Assembly: GCA_001986395.2 (NCBI GenBank)
Contig: MQVO02000061.1
Location: 1-64,000, forward strand
Origin: Irpex lacteus
Taxonomy: Eukaryota > Basidiomycota > Agaricomycetes > Polyporales > Irpicaceae
DNA: 64,000 nucleotides
Reading direction: 5' to 3'
The position numbers and the translations under genes are program-made. The notes beneath the pieces are model-generated. The model had not been told where the DNA came from, searched no databases, and worked only from the letters and a program-made list of their open reading frames with translations. How positions within the stretch are numbered: position 1 is the first letter of the stretch; each line of letters opens with the position of its first letter. Positions 1-11,400 of the stretch are shown piece after piece.

Positions 1-3000
1 GGCAAGAAACAACCGACACCACAGGAGATCTACTGGCGAGGAAGCAGAGAGAGGAAGAGGAGAAGGACGCGCTGCTTCCGCCTGGTCTTGTTAACCATGG
101 GAACACATGTTTTATGAACTCGACGTTGCAAGGGGTGAGTGCTAGTGCTATCGCCGTTGCTTCTAGTGAATCTCTCTTCTTCCTTTGTGTACATGAGTCG
201 ATCCCGAATTATTTTCTTATTCATGAGAGAAGACAGCGTATACTGACTTCATGGGTAACATGTAGCTCATCGCGACGCCCCTCCTACACTCGCTCGTCAA
301 CTTTGAAGATCTCCCCTCCTCTTCCTCTTCCTCCGTACCGTCCTCTTCTTCTTCGTCATCACCTCATCCTCCTCGCGAAGAATAGCAGCTCGCAACTCTC
401 CACAACTGACAAACGGACATGGCCGCGGCGGAGAGTACGAACGGCCCTGGGAACAAGGCATGCCCCTCGGCGACGTCTTCCTCGCTCTTCTCCAGAAGGC
501 ATGGGTATTCAGCAGTCTCATGTCCGACAGAGCATCAGTCCTAAGTGAGCTTTTTTTGTTTGTGGTCGACTGCTGCGTTAAACGAATAAATTGAAACTGA
601 AACGATGGTGTACAGAGAGGTGTTGACGACGATCGGACGCAAGTACGACCAGTACCTCGATTTCAGGCAGCAAGACGCACACGAGTTCTTGACGCATATG
701 TTGGACGCGATACGTTTGGAAGAAGTCGACGTGCGTGTTCTTTCTCCTAAATTATCGTACATACATGAACACGGCCCGTATCTTTCCTGTCATTCTAGGT
801 GATTAAGAAACGACAACCCCCTCCTCCGCCTTCGACTCATGCTCACAAAGGCAAACGACGACGAGCTCGTTCGTCTTTTACCAACGCGCAAGAAGAACCA
901 CAAGAAGTGAAAGAAGACCACGCTAACGCACAAATCCCAGAAGAAGAGAAACTCACGCCCTTCGTCGACATGGTCTTTGGCGGAAAACTAGCGTCCATCC
1001 TCGTCTGCGACACCTGCAAGAAGATCTCCGTCACGACCGAAGACTTCCATGACCTCAGTCTCTCGATCAAGCCCGAGGACTACTTTAACACCCACGGGCA
1101 ACGTAAGCGGGATCGGTTTAGGGGGATCGCGAAGAAGTTGCGGTTGATACCTAAGAGCGGGAGTAGTGCGCCGGGTGTTCGTTCAGGATCGGGAGTGGGG
1201 TTGGGGATAGGTATAGGAATGGGCACTGCGAGAGGGAGAGAGAGGGGGTGGAGGGGATCGGGCGAGTTCGGTGCCTGCGAGTCCTATTAGGAGTAGCTTG
1301 ACGTTGGGAGAGTCGGGCGAGCATGATCATCTCGGTGTGGGCGGTGAAGGCGTGGACACTCGTCGGCGAAGCCTCGAGCACATCTTAGGGAACACTAACG
1401 GGGATGGAAACACCAGTGGGCCCTCGGAGGAGGACGCAGTGTTGATAGGGCCGAACGGAGAGTCCGATGTGGCAGGGGGAGCGCAGATCTCGAAGGAAGA
1501 TTCGCATGTGAGTTTTGCAGAGACGGCGGCGACGGATGGCGAGAAGAAGGAGAAGGAAGACGCGTGGGGAAAGCTGGGGAGGAGGATCAGTATGTCTATG
1601 GGTGGGGGCGGCGAGGAGGGAGAAGCGGCTGTCGGTCCAAGTCCAACTCCCGAGCTAACAGCCAGGAGCGTACAGGCGCGAGTACTCCACGGCTGTCTAC
1701 GTCGAGCCCGTTGGTAGACGGCGGTGTCGTGATGCCGGAGGGTAGCCCGTCTCTGAACAGTCCGTCGTTACCTGGGCTTGGTTCTCCGGGGCCGAGCAAC
1801 GCGTCGGGGGCGTTGTTCTCGCCACCTTCGAGGCAGCATTCGGTGGTAGGTTGAGCGATCTTATCAGGCAGCATAAAGAACACCACAAAGAACACCACCA
1901 CCACCACCGCGACGATAAACCGACATCACGCCCATACAAACCGACCCGCGAAGAATCAGCATACATGCGCAAACTCCTCGCAGACGTGAACCCGTCCGGG
2001 TCGAGCACCTTCTCTCTCATCCACCAAGCCCTCAGCGGACACTCGCCGTCGTCCGCTCCGCTGACCGCACAGGCTTTGTTAGTCAAAATGGGTCATTTGC
2101 CGGGGATCGAGGAGTGCTTGAGGTTGTTTACTGCTGTGGAGGTGTTGGATGGGGATAATATGGTCGGGTGCCATCGGTGTTGGAAGATTGCGAATGGGAC
2201 GTATAGGCCAAGGAAGGATAAGGAGAGGGACGAGGATGATAGTGAGGAAGCTGAGGAAGACGACGGTGACGGTGATGCTGACGAGCCGGTTCTCGTCGAT
2301 GCGGACGGTGAACCGAGGCCTTCTGTGACGAGAGTCGACACGGCGAGTTCTATCGACACCACCAACTCCAACCTGCCTGGGTACATCTCGCCTGCATCGA
2401 CGACGGTGATAACCGAGACAGTCGTGGCCTCCTCGTCGTCCTCTATATTCTCCGCGGACAACGCGTCTGTGTCGTCTGCGCCGACGACGGTTCAGTCCGT
2501 GACGCCCCCCGCTCCCGCACCCCCGAAGATACTTCCTTCGCCTTTGAACGCTGATCTGTTACAGCAGCCCGTCTCCCCTTCGGACAGTCATACACCGGAC
2601 GTCCCATTGCCCGAGTACGGAGGACTGCCTATACCCTTGATATCGACCACAGGTCCGGACACACCTGTGACTTCGCCTGCTGCCGCTGGGAGCTTGCAGC
2701 AGTCTCAGGACGGGGCGTTCATCACGAAGGGGACGCTCCAACTCCGAGTATCAAGAAGCGAAGGGTAGAGGACAGTGTGTCTGGAGACGAGAGTGACGAT
2801 AGCGATAGTGATGCGTCAGGGGATACATCTGCGCTTTCGGATGTTTCGTCTTTGGCGTCGCCCTCTGCGTCTCCTTCGGTGTCTCCTAGTGCTTCTGTGG
2901 AACGGCTGGAGCGTACCAGCACACAGGAATCTATACCGCGAGTGGATGGGTCTCGCTCTCGCGGCGCTCCTAATGGTAACGCTGCGGCCACCACCAAAGT

Positions 3001-3680
3001 ACCACGATCAGAGCAAGTGATCCTCAGACGGACGTACAAACGCTACCTAATCGCGTCCCCACCGCCTGTACTCGTCATCCACCTAAAACGGTTCCAGCAG
3101 AACGTCCCGATCGCCATACGCGATGTCCTTCTCCTCAGGGTTCAAGAAGCTGGATGACTTTGTCGCATTTCCGGAGTATCTGGATTTGAAGCCGTTTTTG
3201 GCGCCGAGGAAGGAGGCGTTTGGGTTGGGGAGGCACAAGAAGAGGAAAGATAGGGAGAGGGAGAAGGGGGAGAAGGAGGGCGAGTGTATGTATCGGCTGT
3301 ATGCTGTGGTGGTGCACATTGGGAACATGGTAAGTTTTTCGATATCGTTTCCTTGTGATTCTGCCTGACCCATATGTTTTTGTTCGACGTTCTGGTCCGG
3401 CTTATCATCAAACAGCTCGGAGGACATTATGTGGCATACACGGCTCTTCCTCCGTCCACTTCGACAGGCTCATCGCGGCCGTCCGCTGAGAGTTCCGGCT
3501 CTTCGACTTCGACTTCAGCTTCTGCTGAGGAGAAGTCATCACCGCCACCGGGAAAACGAGCGGAGTGCGACGGAGGGGAAACGACAGTGGGCGTTCATTA
3601 GCGATACGAATGTGAGGCTAGTGTCGTTAGAGGAGGTGTTGAAGGCAAAAGCATATTTGTGCATGTATGAGCGTATATAA
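1..3680 (+). CDS. Ubiquitin carboxyl-terminal hydrolase (USP/C19 family), 5'-truncated, frame-disrupted
   Basis: A cysteine protease that removes ubiquitin from proteins. The window opens inside the gene. The Cys box (NHGNTCFMNSTLQ) lies at about 90-131 and an intron follows at 135. A QQDAHEFL motif is at about 669-692, the CDTCKK and CHRCWK zinc-binding pairs are near 1009 and 2170, PPPVLVIHLKRFQQ is near 3060-3101, and the His box GGHYVAYTAL is near 3418-3447. The end (ISDTNVR, then KAKAYLCMYERI) stops at 3680. Introns are convincing at 135-265, 333-385, 545-617 and about 730-799. Other frame changes (near 1200, 1650, 1850, 2750, 3105 and 3560) do not all fit introns. The ones near 3105 and 3560 fall inside conserved stretches and look like single-base indels. 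Long Ser/Gly/Asp-rich linkers separate the catalytic blocks, as in USP16-like fungal enzymes. It may be a decaying copy or contain sequence errors. Confidence 0.85.
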
Positions 3681-3842
3681 TCTTGACTTATCAGTTCTAT
3701 TAGGTGGAGAGGTGGAGGAGGTGTAGGTTACTGTAGAGTTATAGTTGTTTGTAATGCGACTCGCACACATGGTTAGTACATGACTACTGCCAGTGACTTT
3801 TGGTCTGAAACGAGTTCCGAAACTGTTATCCGTTTGAGGTTG

Positions 3843-4970
3843 TCATGAAGGTACGTGGTATAAGAATCGCTGAAGGGCGAGGGACTGCCCTCGGCGAACA
3901 CAGCAATCAAACAACTCCTCTCCACCCATTGCTTTATCGTTTGATACCCCGTCGGCTCGAACGGTCCCCCTGTCGCATCTCGTCATGGGAGACGATGACT
4001 GTCTCTCGTCTCGGCTATATTCTACCTTCGCTACTTGTGCTGCCAGTGGCCCCTTCCTCCTTGGGCTACTAGCAGAGCCCCTTTCTGAGCTCTGTTCACG
4101 CGTGGCCCGCTCTCGTTGTTTATCCGCACGTCGCTGCTCTTCCAGCATCTTCAGTGTGGCCTTTATTTCGTCTAACTTACGTTGGTTCTCATCCCAACGC
4201 TGCTGCTCTTCTGCTTCCTTCTGCTCCTGTCGTCGTTTCTGACGCTCAATTTCGGCCTCTGACGTGGACGGTCGTTGAGTAGGCCGCTTGTCGAGCCCGA
4301 GATCCTTGGCCATGACCTCTGCAAGTACGTCGTCCCAAAACTTATCTTTAAATTTTATTTCAAACTAGCTCAGCATGGGATGCGGACGAGGCAAAGATCA
4401 AACGCACCTTTCTTGGCAGTAGAAGCAGCAACCTGAGTGGGTTGCTTATAACGGTCCTGTCTCATAAATTCTGTAACCACATCGTCCAAGAACTTATCTG
4501 TCGTGTAATATTAGCTCAGTCTACGATGCATACGCGCCAAATATCCAACATACCCTTCTCATTGGTAGCAACGACAGGCACCGCCTTAGAGGTTTGCTTA
4601 TTCAAGTTAAGGTCGTGTTCCATGACCTCAGTGAGCACATCGTCCCAGAACTTATCTGTCGCATCATACTAGTTAAGTCTACGATACAGACGTCGCCAAA
4701 TATCAAACGCACCTTTCTTGTTCACGGTGGCAGCCACAGTATGAGTAGGTTGCTTATAAAGGTCCTGTACCATGACCTCATTGAGCATATCGTCCCAGAA
4801 GTTATCTGCCGTGTCACATTAACTCAGTCTACAATACAGACGTGCCAATTTCCAAACACACCTTTCTTTTGGGTAGCAGCAGTAGACATCTTGTCGGCCT
4901 GAAGCGCCGCTCGTTGCTTCCCTCTTCCACTCGCAAAACCCATCATCACCTCCACACTCGCCTCCACCAT
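3843..4970 (-). CDS. Unknown protein with tandemly repeated exons and a C-terminal coiled coil
   Basis: I do not recognise the family. Five exons can be traced on the minus strand: 4970-4862, 4805-4713, 4655-4554, 4497-4408 and 4345-3843, all joined in phase 1, giving about 298 residues. Exons 2, 3 and 4, and the start of exon 5, each begin with the same motif (D-K/N-F-W/L-D-D, then E-V/F-M and D-L/R). Exons 2-4 are 93, 102 and 90 nt, all multiples of three. The last exon encodes a charged heptad-like stretch (IERQKRRQEQKEAEEQQR and onward) that should form a coiled coil. The start ATG at 4970 opens a short basic segment. The repeats suggest exon duplication. No catalytic motif is visible. 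Confidence 0.7.
4345..4805 (-). repeat. Tandem repeat of exon plus intron (about 150 bp unit)
   Basis: Three complete units and the head of a fourth share exon sequence around the words CATCGTCCCAGAACTTATCT and ACGCACCTTTCTTG on the plus strand. They also share intron sequence (TTAACTCAGTCTAC or close variants). Conservation of both exon and intron parts shows that the genomic unit was duplicated, not just the protein motif. Confidence 0.75.
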
Positions 4971-5426
4971 AATGCCTACACTGCAGTCAGCCACGTTATG
5001 TAAAGGGAAAACAAAGATATAGTACTAGAGTTTGACATGAGCAGTCTTGCTTCCAGCGATTGTCCAAGTTGTTAAAGTGGGTGTTTCGGAGCGCCGTCTT
5101 CAACCAAATCGGTCTGTACGCCTCTGTACGCGACCTGTCGCTCGGTTACTCGCCGTCTGGCCGGATCTCACTGTGAGCTTCAAAATTTTCGGTCTCTAAA
5201 CTCTACTGATAAGATGATGCACGCACGTCAATAAATGGGGAACACTGCTTACAACTTAAAGCTTGCAGTACGACTGGTTGGAGAGCTGCTAGACCGTGCG
5301 GGCTGATCACCACTCGGGAAGGCTTGCTATAGCTTGGACTCAGGCTCGGAGAAGGGTTTCAAGTATGCGGATAAGTCATACAGAAAATCCATGAATTGTG
5401 AAGAGGGTGTTTACTCTGGAACTTCC
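4971..5426. other. Intergenic, no gene seen
   Basis: This stretch lies between the heads-out start of the repeated-exon gene and the end of the MYND gene. Open frames here are short and show no family motif. It presumably holds the promoter of the repeated-exon gene. Confidence 0.6.
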
Positions 5427-6317
5427 TTACGCTACTGAAATCTTCCGGTGCCTCGTCTTAGACCCCAATCATCCCACAAACTATCATCCTCGACAAGCTG
5501 TTCGAATGAACGGCAGGGCTCCTTCTTGTGCCTTTGCCAGTCTGCTTTCTGGCATTCTTTCTGTGGAATATGTTAGACATTGGACGGACGACTGAAAGGC
5601 ATATAAGGACGGTGAATGAGACTTACAGAGCAATACATTGCCGTCTTGCATTGGGTGCAACTTTTCAACGTCACAGGGGCGGTGTCTTCATTGCCAGTTC
5701 CTCCCTTCATCTTCGCCTTCAGGCAAGCTGGATTATTGCAGATAGCCTTGATCTTTGCGGACTCTTCGTAGATCTTCATAAGCTCCGGATCAAGATCATC
5801 GTCGTCGTCATCATCGAGAAGAGAGAGAGCCTCGTTGGCGGCGGTGCTGCCTTGGTGCAGAACGACCTGACGCTGCGACGCTTCGTACGCCTTGCGTGCA
5901 ATCTTCTCGCGAGCAGCAATATCGCGAGGGGTAGGCTTGCCTAGTGTCGTCCGACGACGGGCAAGGATCCTTTCCCTTGCTTGTACTGATTTCTCCCGGT
6001 CATGGAGAAACGGGCACGCAGGATCGTTGCAACCGAAGGGAGTTGCAAAGAACTATCAAAGTACAGGAAACGAGAATCGAGTGAGCATGAGAGGCTCGTA
6101 TGATATAGTAGTTTGAAATGCTTGCCATGCACGGCACAAAGGTTTTGTCATATCCTGAAGTCTTCAACTTCCTGAACAGTCTGTCCCACGCCTTTATCCC
6201 AGTCGTACCCGCGCTCGAGTGGTAATTGATGACCATGTTCCAGAACGGACGACTATCTCCTACGCAATACATGATACCGCCCTCGCTGCATTTGTAGTTC
6301 TTGACCATCCCATCAAC
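5427..6317 (-). pseudogene. MYND zinc-finger protein, 3' part, severed by LINE insertion
   Basis: This is the C-terminal half of a MYND-finger protein; such fingers usually bind proline-rich partners. Reading leftwards from 6317, the frame starts with VDGMVKNYKCSEGG and continues through SRPFWNMVINYHSS. After an intron near 6060-6120 comes a Cys/His segment, CNDPACPFLHDREK. An acidic run of aspartates follows near 5790. The MYND finger itself spans CNNPAC, CTQCKTAMYCS and, across an intron (about 5621 to 5583), KECQKADWQRHKKEPC. The frame stops at 5427-5429. The 5' part of the gene lies beyond the retrotransposon at 12458 onward. ATG 6308 is an internal methionine, not the native start. Confidence 0.8.
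6303..6317. repeat. Left target-site duplication of the LINE
   Basis: The 15-bp word GACCATCCCATCAAC lies directly before the element and is repeated exactly at 12458-12472, directly after its poly(A) tail. On the minus strand it encodes VDGMV of the host gene. Confidence 0.93.
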
Positions 6318-6523
6318 AACACTTCTTGAACCCGTACCGCCATCATCTGGAACTTTCCCACGCTATATTCACTGCTTCCCTCGCCACCACCCCGCCTTCC
6401 TCTTCCCCCCTCGTGTTCTTCATATATCACAGTTCTCACCTCTACAACTTCCTAACACACGTGAATAACCACCCGCAAGAATCTCGCCTCTAATCAAACC
6501 TAGTCTCCCACAACTATCAACCC

Positions 6524-8433
6524 ATGACAGAACCTTCCCACAGTGAAGGTGGACCACCTCCCGGTTTCCGGGAGGCCAGTCCCATGAGCGACATGTACCT
6601 CACCCCACCTCCACGTGCACAAGACCTTTCCATGGACCTTGTGCAGCCTCAACATGCTCAGGCCCCCCAGGATGTCATCCCTCTGGCATCTCACTCTGCT
6701 GCCTCGCTCGCCCCGCCCAACCACATTCCCCAGATTCCATCAGTTTCCGCCGGTCCCGACGCCTTTGTGGCGTCTGGCGCTGAGGCGGATCAAGAACTTT
6801 TCGGCCCGGAACCCGACGATCAAGACAACACTCCCATGGACGACGATTACACGCCTCCGTTCACCGTTCACGTCAACTACGGCAACATCGAGCAAGTTAA
6901 CGAATCCCTCCCCGTCTTCGCGGCGTCCCTTTCTACCCTCGCCGCCTACCTCACTGAACCCATCGTCGTGCAACGCATCCGCGACCTTGCAAGGGAACCC
7001 GACCACTTCGATAATACTGTAACCCCGATCTACAACAACCTTCGCAGCCTCCTCAACCAATGGAACAACATCCTCGACAGAGATGTCCGCATCAGCCGGC
7101 CTCTCACCGCCCCACTTCGTCCGCAGCAAGCTTCAAGTAATACTGTGGCCCCACCTAGTACGTCCGCATCCACTGTTACACATCGCCCAGCCCCTCCTGC
7201 CCCACGATCGTCCCCACCCCCTCAGTCCCACGCAAGCTGAAAGTTGGGGGTGCACCTGCTCACTACACCGTCCAGACGACCCTACCCTTTGTCCCGATAC
7301 AACCCGCCCCTCCTCCCATTCCCGTGGCCACACGCCCTCCCCCAACTTTTGCGCAAGCCGTCAAGTCCAACCCCAAAAATGCTGTACTCGACGCGGCAAA
7401 AATGCTAGCGTCCATGATGCCGGACGCTCCCGCTGCCACAGTCTTCGACATGGCATCTCGCATGGCACCTTCTCGCCCTGCAAATCGTGCCGTCGTGAAG
7501 CATGCGCCTCGCGACGCTTCGAAGGTTATCACGGTTAAACCCATTGAAGGCACGTCTGTCACCGTCTCTCAAATTCCTAACGATAAGAAACTCCTCAGTG
7601 CCTTCTCAATCATGTACGAAGAGGCCAAGCTCGACGGGCGTGTGCCCGAAGACGCGCCTGACGTACTCTTCGTTCGGTGGATGAATCAAACACTCCACGT
7701 CCAATTCCGTGCATCCCCTCCCGATGGTACAGAAAATATCATCGAATCTTTCTGGCGAGCCTGCCCTGGCCTCTCGTCTGCTCAACCTGCCATCTCCAAG
7801 TTCCGCTTCCGAAATGGAGTCTTATACCGGCGCGTACCTTTCTCTGACCCCGCCAACGCTAACTCTTCTGCATCCCTTGCAGACATCAAGTCACAGCTGC
7901 TATCCCAGCCCGCATGGGAAGGCATCACAATTATTGGTAACCCTCGTGTCCAGATGACTGAGGGTTCCACCTTCGGCAACGTCTTTGTGGACTTCCATGA
8001 CAGTTCAACTTCCCGCTGCATGAGGCAGGTCATGCGGCAAGTTGTCTACATCAACAGCACGATTTGTCGTGCTGTTCAGGCACACAACTTCCGCCCGGCT
8101 GTCCCACGCTGTGCTATCTGCCAACGCTGGGGACACTCTTCGCAAATCTGTCGCTCACCGGTTGTCCGGTGCCCAATATGTGCTCAAGCCCACGATGAGC
8201 GCGACCACGATCAGCAAGCCGCTCACGCACCCACTAAGTGTTTCAATTGTGGAGAAGCACATCGCGCTGACTCCCCATCCTGCTCCTTCTTCCAGAACCG
8301 CCGGGACCGGGAATGGATCCAAAACCATCAGCCCTCTTCGCAAACCCAACGCACCATCCCATTCATCGACCTGCGCCAGCGTGAGAAAGCCAGGCGCAAC
8401 ACTCGAATCGGCATGGGCCGTATCACGTCATGA
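6524..8433 (+). CDS. LINE ORF1, gag-like nucleic-acid-binding protein, one frameshift
   Basis: ORF1 packages the element RNA. The first frame runs from ATG 6524 to a stop at 7238-7240. A second frame, open from about 7159 and readable through VPRKLKVGGAPAHYT, carries on to 8433, so a single indel between 7159 and 7240 separates the halves. The N-terminal part is Pro/Ser-rich. The C-terminal part has two or three zinc knuckles: CAICQRWGHSSQICRS, CPICAQAHDERDH and CFNCGEAHRADSPSC (about 8107-8290). The stop codon overlaps the ORF2 start as ATGA at 8430-8433. Repaired, the protein would be about 635 residues. A programmed frameshift is possible, but no slippery heptamer was identified. Confidence 0.85.
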
Positions 8434-11400
8434 GCATTCCTGCCCCGCCTCAGTACAATCCTGACGTGTTTCGCGTCGTCTCGTTTAACGCGAATCACAC
8501 TCCCAATAACACCGCTGCGATCCTTCAACACTTCGTCTCAGTAGACGCAATCTTCATCCAAGAACCTTCCTACTCTGTCCTCAAGCGTGTACCATCGCCC
8601 ACAAACCCCGATGGTGACGAGTTCTTTGGAACTCAAGCCCAATCAGCTGACTGGCTACTCCTAGAAGTACGTGACCTACAACAAGCTCGAGTTGCGTGCT
8701 ATGTCAACCGTCGTTGGAGCGGTGCGAATCCTCGCACCCGACATGACATCATCTCACACCCTCATCTTCTCTGTTTCTCGCTCATGTTCGGTACAACTGA
8801 GCGATTCTTCCTCAATGTTTACAGCCACCCAGACAATCATGCGAGCACCAAGGCCCTCATCGAGTCCACCCGCCTTCCAAATTTCACTCTGATCGCCGGA
8901 GACTTCAATCTTCACCATATGCTATGGGAAACGTCTCGTCGTAGCGACGCTCACGCTCAGGAAGTCATCGAGTTCATGCCGGATGTCGGAGTCTCCCTGC
9001 TCAATGCCCCAGACGTCTATACGCACTTCCCCCACCGACGCGCTTTCGCTCCATCTGTTGACGACCTCGCCTGGATCGATTCAGAACTGATCAATCATCC
9101 GCTCACATCTCTCGCTATTGACAGTGAGACTCGCATGGGCTCAGACCACGCTGTTCTCATTATCGACATTCCCACCGTACCACACTACGATGCTATCCCT
9201 CACATCAAACCTGGTTCTGATGAGGAAAACGAGTTCCTCTTAGAGCTGCTAGACATCTTTGAGCTACGTTCTCATGATGTCTTCTCCTCTGCTGCTGATC
9301 TCGAGGCTTCCTTAGATGCACTCTTCGATGCAACCCAAGCGGCCTTCAACCGCCATGCGCGAGTCCCTCACATCTCCCAGCATTCCAAACCCTGGTGGAA
9401 TAGCGAATGTCGCGAGCGATTGGAACAATTCCGCCGCACGAACCGACAGGAAGAACGGTGGGCTTTCTTCAACGCTGTGCGTCGTGCCAAACGCCATCAC
9501 TTTGATGCAGTGATCGCTGAGATGGCTGCGAAAAAGCGTGTATGGGACCTCACTGCTTGGACCAAGCCACGCCCGGTTTCAACTGTTTCCCATATCCGTG
9601 GTCAGAATGGTGATACCATTCACTCGTTTGAGCAGTTCGTCGAAAACTGCACCAGTCAGTTCTACTCCGCGCAGCACCGCCCTGTCGATCTGTCGATTGT
9701 CGATGTTCTCGAGCCAAGACCGGAGAGAGACTTTCCCCCTTTCTCTCTTCAAGAGCTGAGAGAATGCCTATCCGGGACATCTGGACGGTCAGCCCCAGGT
9801 CCAGACCACATCACCTGGAACCTGCTGAAACTAATCTTACAGGATCCTGCACTCGAATCCTACCTGCTGCGCATCTTCAATGCGTGCATCGAATTCCAAT
9901 TTTGGCCCTCACAGTTCAAGTCTTCGGTGACTATCATCATCCCTAAACCCAAGAAGCCAGATTACTCCCTACTCAAAGCGTATAGGCCTATCGTCTTGCT
10001 TAATTGCATAGGCAAACTAGGCGAGAAGATGATCGCTAACCGAATGCAGTACGATTGTGTTCGGTACGGCCTCCTCCACCCTTCGCAATGCGGAGGGGTA
10101 CGTTCTCATTCGACGGACGATGCGGGCCTCCTCTTGGTGCATCATCTGCGTGCTGCACGCGCGGCAGGCTTGCACTCAACTTGTCTAGCCATGGATATTG
10201 CCCAATTCTTCCCTTCTGTGAATCACCGACTCCTCATCGCTGTTCTCCGCCGATTAGGATTTCACTCATCCCTATGCAAGCTTATCGAGTCCTATCTCCT
10301 AGGACGTACCACTCGTTTCCGCTGGAATGACAGGCTATCCGACCCAGTGGACTGTACAGTTGGTGTCGGTCAAGGCTCTTGCCTATCCCCCCTTTTCTCA
10401 GCACTCGTCATCGTACCCGCCCTCTACGTAATCTCCAGAATGCTTCCCAAGGCGACCGCAATACTTCGGACGTCTCTACTCTTCTTCGTCGATGATGGCA
10501 CCCTTGTCATCTCCACCGACTCTCTCGGGACCAATGTCTTTCTACTCAAACAACTCTACCCACGCATCGTCACAACCTTCGAACGAAGTGGCATTGTTCT
10601 CGAGCTTGATAAGCTTGAGCTTTGCCACTTCCCCCGCCCGCGATACACGGGCTCACTTCCATCACTCTCCATCACCGTTCAAAACTCAACGATAACGCTT
10701 CATCCTCAAAGGGTTTGGCGCTATCTTGGGTTCTTCCTCGACTCCTCGCTCAACTTCAAGTATCATGTTCGCTACTACGCTACCAAAGCCCTTAGTACTG
10801 TACGCGGGTATCCTATGCTAGGCAACTCCAACCGAGGACTCGCGCCAGATCAAAAACGTCGACTCTACATTTCATGTGTCCTTCCAATCCTCACATATGG
10901 CTTTCGCCTTTGGTACAATCCCCGCAAACCGCAAAAGTCATTAATCGCCATGCTCTCACGAGCACAGGCCGTTGCAGCACGCTGGATCCTCGGAGCCTTT
11001 CGTACCTCGCCCATAGGGGGTATGGAAATACTCGCCGGTCTGCTTCCCATTCGCCTTCATATCCGCAGGCTCTTTGAGAGATCTATCCTGCGATTTCAAC
11101 GCCTTCCTACCAACCACATTGTGACCGTAACTGCGACTCCTAAAGTACGCCGCGATCACTCGTATTCAGTCGGCTATCCCCTCCATAACATCCTTCCCAA
11201 TTCATCTTTGCCTCTTCAAATTGCCCACCAATTCTCGCAGCCCAGCCTCGAGACAACCAGTCACTCTCACCCCGAACTACGGCCCGGAGCCCGTCTTCTC
11301 GACATCTTCCATTCTCGTATAACGTTCAATCTTTCTCATCCTAAGAAGACCGCGGACGATTTCCCACAGTGGGTAGAAAATCTGCGCACCTTCATCACTC

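Noticed and set aside
7159..7240. Programmed frameshift site in LINE ORF1
   Set aside because: No slippery heptamer or clear downstream structure; a simple indel is the easier reading.
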